The position numbers were made by a program, and so were the translations under genes. A DNA stretch of 64,000 nt from Natrialba magadii ATCC 43099 (GTDB lineage: Archaea > Halobacteriota > Halobacteria > Halobacteriales > Natrialbaceae). Position 1 is the stretch's first letter; the number at the start of each line of letters is the position of its first letter. This document shows positions 42,613 to 51,783 of the stretch, piece after piece. The DNA lies in NCBI RefSeq assembly GCF_000025625.1, contig NC_013922.1, positions 3,038,001 to 3,102,000 on the forward strand. The letters are read 5' to 3'. The notes below the pieces were generated by a model. The model worked only from the letters and a program-made list of their open reading frames with translations, made no database searches and was not told the origin of the DNA.

Positions 42613-44781
42613 ATGACGACATCCACGCCGACTGATCGCAATCGGCTCGACGAGGAGGAGAGTCCCTACCTGCGCCAGCACGCGGACAATCCCGTCAACT
42701 GGCAGCCCTGGGACGAGCAGGCCCTCGAGACGGCCCGCGAGCACGACGTGCCGATCTTCCTCTCGATCGGCTACTCGGCGTGTCACTGGTGTCACGTCAT
42801 GGAAGACGAGAGCTTCGCGGACGAACAGGTCGCCGAGGTCCTGAACGAGAACTTCGTTCCGATCAAGGTCGACCGCGAAGAGCGCCCGGACGTCGATTCG
42901 ATTTATATGACCGTCTGCCAGCTCGTCACCGGCCGCGGCGGTTGGCCCCTCTCGGCGTGGCTCACCCCCGAGGGGAAGCCGTTCTACGTCGGGACGTACT
43001 TCCCCAAAAACGCCAAACGCGGCCAGCCCGGCTTCCTCGACATTCTCGAGAACGTGACGAACTCGTGGGAGGGAGACCGCGACGAGGTCGAGAACCGCGC
43101 CGAGCAGTGGACCGACGCCGCGAAGGACCGACTCGAGGAGACTCCGGATTCAGTCAGCGCATCGCAGCCACCATCGAGCGACGTACTCGAGGCGGCCGCG
43201 AACGCTTCACTCCGGAGTGCGGACCGCCAGTTCGGCGGCTTCGGTTCCGATGGACCGAAGTTCCCCCAGCCCTCGCGGCTCCGGGTGCTCGCCCGCGCCG
43301 CAGCTCGGACCGGACGCGACGACTTCCAGGACGTGTTCGTCGAAACACTCGATGCGATGGCTGCTGGCGGCCTCTACGACCACGTTGGCGGCGGCTTCCA
43401 CCGCTACTGCGTCGACCGCGACTGGACGGTTCCTCACTTCGAGAAGATGCTGTACGACAACGCCGCGATTCCGCGTGCGTTCCTCGTCGGCTACCAGCAG
43501 ACCGGGGACGAGCGCTACGCCGAAGTTGTCGCCGAGACCCTGACGTTCGTCGAGCGCGAACTGACCCACGAGGAGGGCGGCTTCTTCAGCACGCTCGATG
43601 CCCAGAGCGAGGACCCCGACACCGGCGAGCGTGAGGAAGGTTCGTTCTACGTCTGGACCCCCGACGAGGTTCACGACGTTCTCGAGAACGAGACCGATGC
43701 CGACCTGTTCTGCGACCGGTACGACATCACGGAGTCGGGCAACTTCGAGGGCTCAAACCAGCCGAATCGCGTCGCCTCGGTGTCTGATCTCGCGGCCGAG
43801 TACGATCTCGACGCGACCGACGTTCGGGAGCGACTCGAGTCCGCCCGCGAAAAACTGTTCGCGGCTCGCGAGCAACGCCCCCGACCCAACCGCGACGAGA
43901 AGGTGCTCGCCGGCTGGAACGGCCTGATGATCGCAACCTGCGCCGAAGCCGCTCTGGTCCTCGGCGGGGGCGAGGATGGGGACGAGTACGCCACCATGGC
44001 CGTCGACGCACTCGAGTTCGTTCGTGATCGGCTCTGGGACGAAGACGAACAGCGACTCTCCCGCCGGTACAAAGACGAGGATGTGGCCATCGACGGCTAC
44101 CTCGAAGATTACGCCTTCCTCGCGCGTGGCGCGCTGGGCTGTTATGAGGCCACCGGCGAGGTCGACCACCTCGCGTTCGCCCTCGATCTCGCGCGCGTTA
44201 TCGAAGACGAGTTCTGGGACGCAGACCGGGGAACGCTCTACTTCACGCCAGAGAGCGGCGAATCGCTCGTCACTCGCCCGCAAGAACTGGGCGACCAGTC
44301 GACGCCCTCGGCGGCGGGCGTCGCGGTCGAGACGCTGCTCGCGCTCGAGGGGTTCGTGGATCAAGGCGACGAGTTCGAGGAAATCGCCACAACCGTGCTC
44401 GAAACCCACGCCAACCGGATCGAGACGAACTCGCTCGAGCACGCGACGCTCTGTCTCGCCGCGGACCGACTCGAGTCCGGTGCACTCGAGATCACGGTGG
44501 CCGCGGACGACCTGCCCGACGAGTGGCGCGAGGCGTTCGCCGGCAGATATCTGCCCGATCGGCTGTTCGCGCGGCGACCGGCGACGGACGACGAACTCGA
44601 GTCGTGGCTCGACGAACTCGACCTCGCAGATGCGCCGCCGATCTGGGCCGGGCGGGAAGCGAGCGACGGCGAGCCGACGCTGTACGTCTGTCGCGACCGG
44701 ACGTGTTCGCCGCCGACCCACGACGTGAGTGAGGCACTCGAGTGGCTCGCGGGAGAGGAGCAGACTGAGAGTCCGTTCTAG
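42613..44781 (+). CDS. DUF255 thioredoxin-domain protein (YyaL/SSP411 family)
   Basis: A 722-residue protein from the ATG at 42613. RLDEEESPYLRQHADNPVNWQPW at the start, then IGYSACHWCHVMEDESF (CxxC-like CHWC) and VDREERPDVDSIYM, are hallmarks of the N-terminal thioredoxin-like DUF255 domain (about 1-165). A C-terminal (alpha/alpha)6 barrel like those of glycoside hydrolases or epimerases fills residues 180-640, with GGLYDHVGGGFHRY and HFEKMLYDNA. The upstream open frame from 42442 overlaps the previous gene and is rejected. Function unknown; it is widely conserved and probably cytoplasmic. Confidence 0.92.
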   Translation: MTTSTPTDRNRLDEEESPYLRQHADNPVNWQPWDEQALETAREHDVPIFLSIGYSACHWCHVMEDESFADEQVAEVLNENFVPIKVDREERPDVDSIYMTVCQLVTGRGGWPLSAWLTPEGKPFYVGTYFPKNAKRGQPGFLDILENVTNSWEGDRDEVENRAEQWTDAAKDRLEETPDSVSASQPPSSDVLEAAANASLRSADRQFGGFGSDGPKFPQPSRLRVLARAAARTGRDDFQDVFVETLDAMAAGGLYDHVGGGFHRYCVDRDWTVPHFEKMLYDNAAIPRAFLVGYQQTGDERYAEVVAETLTFVERELTHEEGGFFSTLDAQSEDPDTGEREEGSFYVWTPDEVHDVLENETDADLFCDRYDITESGNFEGSNQPNRVASVSDLAAEYDLDATDVRERLESAREKLFAAREQRPRPNRDEKVLAGWNGLMIATCAEAALVLGGGEDGDEYATMAVDALEFVRDRLWDEDEQRLSRRYKDEDVAIDGYLEDYAFLARGALGCYEATGEVDHLAFALDLARVIEDEFWDADRGTLYFTPESGESLVTRPQELGDQSTPSAAGVAVETLLALEGFVDQGDEFEEIATTVLETHANRIETNSLEHATLCLAADRLESGALEITVAADDLPDEWREAFAGRYLPDRLFARRPATDDELESWLDELDLADAPPIWAGREASDGEPTLYVCRDRTCSPPTHDVSEALEWLAGEEQTESPF

Positions 44782-44802
44782 TAGTGGTGCTTGCTGTCGA
44801 CG

Positions 44803-45288
44803 TTACTCGAGTTCGTGCTCGCGTTCGGGATCCTGCTGTCCATTCGGTGACTGTGTTCGCCCATCACGCGCTGCCCGCGACCGGTTTGCGGCCTCGCGAT
44901 CGAACGCCTCGTCGGCTTCCAGCAGGCGGTCGAGTCGGTGTTCGAACTCGTCTTCGCTGAGTTCGCCGCTCGCGTACCGGTGTTTGAGTTGTGCGAACGC
45001 GTCGGCGTCGCTGTTGGTGTCGCTGTCATTGCCAGTGTCGGCTGCGGACGATTCAGGCCACGTCGTCCCCGTCGACCCAGTCGACTGCTTTCGCTCAGCC
45101 ATGAGCGCCGCGATATCCTCTCCCCAGAACAGAAAGACAGGTGTCAGGACGAACCAGCCGATCACCGCGAGTACAGCGACGACGAACTCGAGTCCGATCA
45201 GGCTCAGGATGCTGATGATGCCGAAGGTTACGATCGCGATCAGGAGCCAGAGGTCCTCCGCGACGAACCGTTCGAGACGGCTCTCCAT
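44803..45288 (-). CDS. SHOCT domain-containing membrane protein
   Basis: A 161-residue protein with two N-terminal helices (about 12-34 and 36-54). A Ser/Thr/Asp linker (TGNDSDTNSDADAF) leads to a C-terminal SHOCT motif (AQLKHRYASGELSEDEFEHRLDRLLE, about residues 95-120). SHOCT is a short helix pair found at the C-terminal ends of oligomerising membrane proteins. The tail is charged. The gene is convergent with the DUF255 gene and 51 bp downstream of the thioredoxin gene on its strand. Confidence 0.88.
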   Translation of the reverse strand: MESRLERFVAEDLWLLIAIVTFGIISILSLIGLEFVVAVLAVIGWFVLTPVFLFWGEDIAALMAERKQSTGSTGTTWPESSAADTGNDSDTNSDADAFAQLKHRYASGELSEDEFEHRLDRLLEADEAFDREAANRSRAARDGRTQSPNGQQDPEREHELE

Positions 45289-45339
45289 ACAAGTCGTCTT
45301 GGACGCTAGAGGTAAAGAATCGTTCGGCGCAGTTACACG

Positions 45340-45711
45340 TTACAGCTCGCTCTCGAGTTGGTCGGCGAGCCAGATTGCTGGCGGGACGGCCTCTTCCTCG
45401 ACGAAGCGGGTGACTTCCTCGCCATCGTCCGTTTCGACCACAATCGTGGGAATGTACTCGATACCGTACTCGTCGACGCCGGAGCCTTGCTTGTCCTGGT
45501 CGACGGCGATTTCCTCGATGCGGTCGTCGGGGACGGAAGCGGCGTCGAGTGCAGCGCCGAAGTCGGGGAGGAGCTTTCGGCAGTCCTTACACCAGTCGCC
45601 GCCCCAGACTTTGTAGACGACTTCGTCGTTGTGTACTTCGAGTGTATCGACCGCGTCCTCGTAGGAGGCGGCGTCCCACGCTGGATTCGGCTGCATGGTT
45701 TCGAGACTCAT
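45340..45711 (-). CDS. Thioredoxin family protein
   Basis: A 123-residue thioredoxin fold. The active site is WCKDC within VYKVWGGDWCKDCRKLLPDFGAAL (about residues 30-53), with the cis-proline in YGIEYIPTIVV. There is no signal peptide, so it is probably a cytoplasmic reductant. It is upstream of the SHOCT gene with a 51-bp gap and could share a transcript; it is divergent from the leucine dehydrogenase gene. Confidence 0.92.
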   Translation of the reverse strand: MSLETMQPNPAWDAASYEDAVDTLEVHNDEVVYKVWGGDWCKDCRKLLPDFGAALDAASVPDDRIEEIAVDQDKQGSGVDEYGIEYIPTIVVETDDGEEVTRFVEEEAVPPAIWLADQLESEL

Positions 45712-45817
45712 ACGCGATACTTCTGAGTCGAGGGGCTTAATGGGCGTGTTCTTGACACTCGTTGCAGGTGTCGGTCATTTGGACTATCTTTCGAGTGCTA
45801 CTGGCCGCGAGTCGGTA

Positions 45818-45827
45818 GCATTTTTAC
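45818..45827 (+). promoter_or_regulatory. TATA-like element of the leucine dehydrogenase gene
   Basis: GCATTTTTAC sits about 27 bp before the ATG at 45850, consistent with a leaderless transcript. Confidence 0.45.
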
Positions 45828-45849
45828 ACCAAACCCAAGAGTTATCAGC

Positions 45850-46908
45850 ATGGTATTCGACTCAATCTCCGAGACAGGGCACGAACAGATCTCGTACTTC
45901 TCCGACCCGGAGACGGGACTGACGGCTATCGTTGCGATTCACGACACGAGCCTCGGGCCGAGTCTCGGTGGGACACGCATCCGTGACTACGAATCCGAAG
46001 AGGCCGCGCTAACGGACGTTCTTCGCCTCTCGGAGGCGATGACGTACAAGGCGGCCGCAACCGACCTCCCGCTTGGTGGCGGCAAAGCAGTCATCATCGG
46101 CGACCCCGAGGAAGTCAAAACCGAAGCGGCACTCGAGGCCTACGGCCGCGCGGTCGACTGTCTCGCGGGTCGGTACATCACCTCGGTCGATATCAACTCC
46201 GGTGCCGAGGAGATGGACATCGTCGCGCGCGAGACGGACCACGTCGTCGGTGGGACGGACGGGCTGGGGAACCCGTCTGAAGTCACGGCACACGGCGTCT
46301 TCTCGGGTATTCGCGCCTGCGCGGAACACACCCACGGCACCAGCACCGTCAGCGATCTGGACGTCGTCGTCCAGGGGCTCGGGAAGGTCGGCCGACTGCT
46401 CGCGGAGGAGCTACTCGAGCACGGCGCGTCCGTGACGATTTCGGACGTGAACCAGGAGGCAGTCGACGAGTTCAGCGCGGCGTACGATGTCGACGTCGTC
46501 GCGCCAGATGCGGTTTACGAGGAACCGTGTGACGTCTTCGCGCCGTGTGCAATCGGCGGCGTCGTCAACGACGAGACGATCGACCAGCTGCAGTGTGACA
46601 TCGTCGCCGGGTCGGCGAACAACGTCCTCAAGGAGCGACGACACGCGGACGCGCTCGCCGAGCGAGACATCCTCTACGCACCGGACTACGTGATCAATGC
46701 GGGCGGCCTCGTCACCGTCGGCAAGGAGTACCTCGGCGGAACGTACGAGGAGGCCTACGAGGAGTCGGAGAAGATCGGCGACCGCCTGAGCGAGATGATC
46801 GAGCGCGCCGAGGCCGACGACAGCACGGTGCTCGACGCTGCCGAAGCGTACGCCCAGGAACGAATCGACGAGTCCGACACGGTGACGCCGGCACTGCCGT
46901 CGAACTAG
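45850..46908 (+). CDS. Leu/Phe/Val dehydrogenase (Glu dehydrogenase superfamily)
   Basis: A 352-residue oxidative-deamination enzyme. PSLGGTRIRDY, AMTYKAAATDLPLGGGKAVIIGDP (catalytic lysines, about 67 and 79) and the Rossmann start VVQGLGKVGRLLAEEL identify the leucine/phenylalanine dehydrogenase branch, not glutamate dehydrogenase. It converts branched-chain or aromatic amino acids to 2-oxo acids with NAD+. Which amino acid is preferred cannot be told. The gene is monocistronic, divergent from thioredoxin. Confidence 0.92.
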   Translation: MVFDSISETGHEQISYFSDPETGLTAIVAIHDTSLGPSLGGTRIRDYESEEAALTDVLRLSEAMTYKAAATDLPLGGGKAVIIGDPEEVKTEAALEAYGRAVDCLAGRYITSVDINSGAEEMDIVARETDHVVGGTDGLGNPSEVTAHGVFSGIRACAEHTHGTSTVSDLDVVVQGLGKVGRLLAEELLEHGASVTISDVNQEAVDEFSAAYDVDVVAPDAVYEEPCDVFAPCAIGGVVNDETIDQLQCDIVAGSANNVLKERRHADALAERDILYAPDYVINAGGLVTVGKEYLGGTYEEAYEESEKIGDRLSEMIERAEADDSTVLDAAEAYAQERIDESDTVTPALPSN

Positions 46909-47019
46909 CCTGTTCTGGCTGTTTTGATCTCAGGTTTCTTTCTCACCGCTGTCATCACCACCGGCACGTCCTGCCTGTGTCCAGCACGGGTTTACGTCTC
47001 GACTCCCTAGCCGGACCCA

Positions 47020-48003
<984 letters not shown>

Positions 48004-48070
48004 GGTAGCCAAAAGACCTCTTTCACCTAGAGCAATCGTCTTTATCCGTCCCCGTGTATGTCCGAGTACG

Positions 48071-48796
48071 ATGACACACCCCTCCAGACGAACGCTCCTC
48101 GGAAGTACGGCGGGACTGCTCGCGCTGACGGCTGGTTGTATCGCCGACAATGATGATGACGATGACGATCCAGATCCGGGATCAGGATCCGGTGACGACG
48201 ATGAGTCGGAGAACGGCGGCGACAATGGAAACGGCGACGAAAACGGCGCGGAGAACGGTGACGAGGACGAAGACGGCGAAACCGGAAACGGAGACGAAGA
48301 CGACGGTGACGACGGAACTGGGACCGACGGCGTCTCCATCGACGACCACCAGTACCAGCGCTCCGCGGTTAGTGAGGAGCCGTCCATGGAACACCTACGA
48401 TCGGCCGACGATGCCGAGGACTGGCTCGCAGAACGCGACGACGTAGACGACGATACCACCGAGTTCGTGGACGAAACCGACTTCGACGAGTCGGTACTCG
48501 TCGCACTCGAGGGCGGCGGCCCGAACCTGTGTTACGAACTGGCCGTCGAGCGCGCCGAACTCGAGGACGACACGGTTGTCGTTGAGGCCGCGGTGGTAGA
48601 CGAGTCGACGCCGGAAACGGCCTGTGCTGACCAGGAAGTGACTGTCGGTGCAGTGGTTCGGGCGACGTTCGACGACGATCCGGTGACGGACGTGTCGGTG
48701 TCGCTCACCGACCGCCACGGGAAAGAACACGGAATGGCTGCGGCGAGCGACAGTGCGACCGATTCTGCGTCCGATTCGGCTGAGACGGACGCGTAA
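48071..48796 (+). CDS. Tat-exported lipoprotein with acidic repeat linker
   Basis: A 241-residue protein from the ATG at 48071. The N-terminal SRRTLLGSTAGLLALTAGC has the twin arginines and a lipobox (LTAGC) for Tat export and lipid anchoring. A 60-residue linker of Asp, Gly, Glu and Asn follows (NGDENGAENGDEDEDGE type, from degenerate GACGAA/GGCGAC repeats). The rest (about 100-241) is a compact beta-rich domain with two Cys (PNLCYELAVERAELED and ETACADQEVT), which may pair. Fold not recognised. A TATA-like TTTATC at 48040-48046 is 25-30 bp upstream, consistent with a leaderless start at 48071. Confidence 0.85.
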   Translation: MTHPSRRTLLGSTAGLLALTAGCIADNDDDDDDPDPGSGSGDDDESENGGDNGNGDENGAENGDEDEDGETGNGDEDDGDDGTGTDGVSIDDHQYQRSAVSEEPSMEHLRSADDAEDWLAERDDVDDDTTEFVDETDFDESVLVALEGGGPNLCYELAVERAELEDDTVVVEAAVVDESTPETACADQEVTVGAVVRATFDDDPVTDVSVSLTDRHGKEHGMAAASDSATDSASDSAETDA

Positions 48797-48832
48797 AAAA
48801 CAGCATCGACGAGCTAGTCCCCCTGACGCTTC

Positions 48833-49492
48833 TTACGGCGAGTGCTCTGCTTCAGTTATTCGAACGACGAGCGTCGAGTCGACATCCCTGAGGTCGTACT
48901 CGGGGAGGTCCCCGCCTGTCCGACGGACGTACAGCGGTTCGACGAGTCGACGGCGTGGAGTCGGTGTCGTCGGTTCAGTTGTAGTTTCAGTCTGCTGTGT
49001 CTCGGTCCGTGCCTGCCCTCCTCCCGTTCGTGTCGCAGCATCCCCTCTCTCGTCGCTCTCGCCTCCGCTTTCTTCCTCGGAACCGTGTTCGCCTTCGCTT
49101 TCGGTGTTCGCTCCGGCGGCTGATGCGGCAGGAGCGCCGGGAGCAGACGCGGGATCGGCACGTTCCACGCCGTAAATCTTGCAGAACTCATCCGTCTCAT
49201 CGGGTCCGACTGCGCTGTTTCGCAGTTGTGTCGCGAGTTCGCGCGAGAGCCACTCTTCGTCGCTCACGCTCGGTTCCTGTACCAGCGCCTCGTCGACGAA
49301 GCGGGTGAGATACCAGTCGAGATCGTTCAACAGCGAGATGGCCGCCCCGACGCTGACGGTTCGCAAGGCGATCGTGTTCTCGAACGGCCGGCGAAGGTCG
49401 TACGTCGAGAGCGCCTCGCGAGCGGTCTCGCGGGAGAGTAGCTCGTACTGGAGGGTGCAGTCGTCGGCCCCGATGAGACAAACGCGCGTCAC
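48833..49492 (-). CDS. DUF5804 family protein
   Basis: From the GTG at 49492 the protein has 219 residues. MTRVCLIGADDCTLQYELLSRETAREALSTYDLRRPFENTIALRTVSVGAAISLLNDLDWYL and VDEALVQEPSVSDEEWLSRELAT follow the haloarchaeal DUF5804 pattern. A disordered insert (about residues 112-180, Ala/Gly/Glu/Thr) precedes a conserved C-terminal RRRLVEPLYVRRTGGDLPEYDLRDVDSTLVVRI. Family function unknown. The open frame to 49657 runs back through the 10-bp repeats (49561-49615) and is rejected. Confidence 0.82.
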   Translation of the reverse strand: MTRVCLIGADDCTLQYELLSRETAREALSTYDLRRPFENTIALRTVSVGAAISLLNDLDWYLTRFVDEALVQEPSVSDEEWLSRELATQLRNSAVGPDETDEFCKIYGVERADPASAPGAPAASAAGANTESEGEHGSEEESGGESDERGDAATRTGGGQARTETQQTETTTEPTTPTPRRRLVEPLYVRRTGGDLPEYDLRDVDSTLVVRITEAEHSP

Positions 49493-49560
49493 TGTCGGGT
49501 GATGCGGTCGGTTCGGTAATGTCGGTTTCGGGTTGCGTTCAGAACCTCGCACCGATGGGG

Positions 49561-49615
49561 CCGACGAACGCCGACGAACGCCGACGAACGCCGACGAACG
49601 CCGACGAACGCCGAC
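49561..49615. repeat. Perfect CCGACGAACG decamer array
   Basis: Five perfect head-to-tail copies of a 10-bp unit plus a half copy lie between the DUF5804 gene and the next gene on the minus strand. The 10-bp period keeps each unit on the same DNA face but is not a multiple of three, so it does not suit a coding role. Confidence 0.95.
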
Positions 49616-49622
49616 AACTGAC

Positions 49623-49958
49623 CTACGAAATCGAGCTGTCCGGGTCACCAATCGCATCGTCTAGCCCGTGCAGCGCTGCCGGGCCGAGTGCCTCCTCGGC
49701 ACGGTCGAACTCGAGTTCCCGGTCGGCTGGATCGGAGCGCTGGGTTTCGACGACGGATTCGGCCTCGCCGTCGGTGATCGAGAGGTAGACTTCGGTGAGG
49801 CGGTCGGTTGCGGTGGATTCGGGGCCTTTCTCTGTGGCTGCCGCTGCGTCCGCGGTGTCTCCCGCTGGACGGCCCGTTTCGGCGTGTTGTTCGGCGTCAG
49901 TGTCTGTTGCGTCCGTTTCGTCCGTCGCTTCTGACTGTGTCTTGGTCATGGGCTGCAT
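49623..49958 (-). CDS. Small acidic protein of unknown family
   Basis: The protein has 111 residues from the ATG at 49958 (another ATG at 49949). The first 50 residues are Thr/Asp/Ala/Glu-rich and disordered-looking; the second half (LTEVYLSITDGEAESVVETQRSDPADRELEFDRAEEALGPAALHGLDDAI) could fold into helices. The TATA box centred near 49984 is 26 bp before 49958, which favours that start. It precedes the DUF5804 gene, separated by 130 bp of decamer repeats, so the two may be co-transcribed. Confidence 0.7.
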   Translation of the reverse strand: MQPMTKTQSEATDETDATDTDAEQHAETGRPAGDTADAAAATEKGPESTATDRLTEVYLSITDGEAESVVETQRSDPADRELEFDRAEEALGPAALHGLDDAIGDPDSSIS

Positions 49959-49959
49959 C

Positions 49960-49975
49960 CTGACTGAACGGTCAG
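49960..49975. promoter_or_regulatory. Small palindrome between TATA box and start
   Basis: CTGAC (49960-49964) and GTCAG (49971-49975) form a 5-bp inverted repeat around a 6-bp spacer, right at the expected transcription start of the gene starting at 49958. It is a possible operator, but short enough to arise by chance. Confidence 0.3.
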
Positions 49976-49977
49976 AC

Positions 49978-49989
49978 AGTAAAATACGT
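49978..49989 (-). promoter_or_regulatory. TATA box of the small acidic protein gene
   Basis: The minus strand reads ACGTATTTTACT, centred about 26 bp before the ATG at 49958. Confidence 0.6.
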
Positions 49990-50113
49990 TTGTGTTTCTC
50001 CCGGTTGGTGGGATCTAGTGGACTGTTGCCACACTACCAAAACCGCCGCTGTTGTTACTCGAGTCTCGGTGCAGGCGGATGAAGAGAGAAAGAGAGTGAG
50101 AGTGAACCGCCAG

Positions 50114-51598
50114 TTAGTCGTCCGCGTCCGCAACCGCATCTGCAGTCGTATCCGCGTCGACGGCAACCCGTGTGCCGTACCCCGACTCACCGACGACCGA
50201 CCCGTCCTCGTAGACGACTTCACCACGGACAACCGTCGTGGTGGCCTTCCCGGTGAACGTCTCGCCTACGAACGGCGTGACACAGTTCTTCGAGTGCAGT
50301 TCGTCGCCGCTCTCGAGTGTCCACTCGTGTTCGGGATCGACGATCGTGAAGTCCGCGTCCGTTCCGACCTGGAGCGACCCCTTTTGGGGGTACATTCCCC
50401 AGACCTGCGCCGGCCGGGTCGAGTGGCGACGGACCCACTCCTCGAGTGTAAGTCGCCCCTGATCGACGAAGGTGAGCATCGTCGGCACTTCGGTTTCGAG
50501 ACCGACGAAGCCCGAAATGGCGTCCCAGGTGTTACCGAACGGGTCGTCGACTTTCTTTTCCTCGGGGGTATGGGGCGCGTGGTCGGTCGCGATGCAGTCG
50601 ATCGCGCCGTCGTCGATGCCGACCTCCCAGAGTAGGTCGCGCTCGTCGGCATCGCGGATCGGCGGCTGAATGCGTGCGGGGTTGCCGACCTCGCGCATGA
50701 CTTCCTCGGTGAACCAGAGGTAGTGGGGCATCGTCTCGGCCGTAACGTCGACGCCGCGTTCCTTCCCGCGAGCGACGGCCTCGGCGGCCGAACCCGAGGA
50801 GACGTGGAACATGTGGATCTTCGTACCGGTCTCCTCGGCGAACGTGATCATTCGTTCGACGGCCTCCTGCTCGGCAATCACTGGTCGCGAGTGTGAGTGA
50901 TGAATCGGCTTGTTCTTGCCTTCTTCTTTGAATTTTTGCGTGTAATGGTCGATGATCTCGCCGTTCTCCTCGTGGAACCCGAGGCGTTTGCCCGTCTCCC
51001 GGATTTTTGCCATGGCCTCGAGGATTTCGCCGTCGTTCGGCGGCGGCACGTCGCCGACCGTCGACCCGAGGAAAATCTTGTACCCCAGCGCGCCGGCCTC
51101 GTCAAGCGCGGGGATCTGATCCAGATTCTCGCTCGTGACGACCACGTAGCTCTGGAAGTCGACGTGAGCCGACGCCTCGCCGCGCTCGAACTTCAGTTCG
51201 AGATGCTCGGGCCGGTCGATCACCGGATCCGTGTTCGGCATCCCGACCACGGTCGTGACGCCGCCCGCCGCGGCCGCGCGGGTCGCGGACTCCCAGTCTT
51301 CTTTGTACTCGAGTCCGGGCTCGCGATTGTGGATGTGGCAGTCGACGATACCGGGGACGAGGACCTGTCCCGCGGCGTCGACGACGCGATCAGCGTCGGG
51401 GAGGCGGTTGCTGCGGCCGACGGCGACGATGGTTCCGTCCTCGACGGCGACGCCGGCGTCGGGGGTGCGGCCGGCAGGGGTGACGACGGTGCAGTTTCGC
51501 ACGACGAGGTCGACGGTGTCGCTTTCGCTCTGGCTCTGGCTCTGGCTCTGGCTCTCGCTCTCGCTCTCGCTCTCACTCTCACTCTCACTGGCACTCAT
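50114..51598 (-). CDS. pyrC: Dihydroorotase (cyclic amidohydrolase) with SE/SQ N-terminal repeat
   Basis: A 494-residue amidohydrolase. The first zinc site is DCHIHNREPG (His88, His90), the carbamylated lysine is in LGYKIFLGST (Lys174), zinc histidines lie in HHSHSRP and MFHVSS, and the catalytic Asp is in IATDHAPHTPEEK. This is the class I dihydroorotase layout of haloarchaea (pyrimidine synthesis); an allantoinase-like specificity cannot be ruled out. Residues 4-26 are an SE/SQ repeat from 6-bp units (51526-51595) placed directly at the N-terminus, absent from the family core. The TATA box is at 51629-51638. Confidence 0.9.
   Translation of the reverse strand: MSASESESESESESESQSQSQSQSESDTVDLVVRNCTVVTPAGRTPDAGVAVEDGTIVAVGRSNRLPDADRVVDAAGQVLVPGIVDCHIHNREPGLEYKEDWESATRAAAAGGVTTVVGMPNTDPVIDRPEHLELKFERGEASAHVDFQSYVVVTSENLDQIPALDEAGALGYKIFLGSTVGDVPPPNDGEILEAMAKIRETGKRLGFHEENGEIIDHYTQKFKEEGKNKPIHHSHSRPVIAEQEAVERMITFAEETGTKIHMFHVSSGSAAEAVARGKERGVDVTAETMPHYLWFTEEVMREVGNPARIQPPIRDADERDLLWEVGIDDGAIDCIATDHAPHTPEEKKVDDPFGNTWDAISGFVGLETEVPTMLTFVDQGRLTLEEWVRRHSTRPAQVWGMYPQKGSLQVGTDADFTIVDPEHEWTLESGDELHSKNCVTPFVGETFTGKATTTVVRGEVVYEDGSVVGESGYGTRVAVDADTTADAVADADD
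51526..51595 (-). repeat. Hexanucleotide array at N-terminus of dihydroorotase (SE/SQ)
   Basis: About eleven copies of GAGAGC/GAGTGA/CAGAGC units encode Ser-Glu then Ser-Gln immediately after the start codon. In frame. Confidence 0.95.
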
Positions 51599-51628
51599 TG
51601 GCGTTGGCGTAGCGTTGCCGAGGTGGGC

Positions 51629-51638
51629 GCATATAGCT
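51629..51638 (-). promoter_or_regulatory. TATA-like element of pyrC
   Basis: The minus strand reads AGCTATATGC about 35 bp before the ATG at 51598, in a GC-rich gap. Confidence 0.5.
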
Positions 51639-51783
51639 TCTGTTGGGCGTTACGATCACCGACAGCGAGCGGTTGGAGGCGTTGCGAAACGGGGAACGCC
51701 AGTTCGCTGGCTGATCGGTAGGTTCTGTGTACAGTTCGGGTACGCGTGCTATACTAAACCGATGCCAGATGCTCGAGTGAGCC

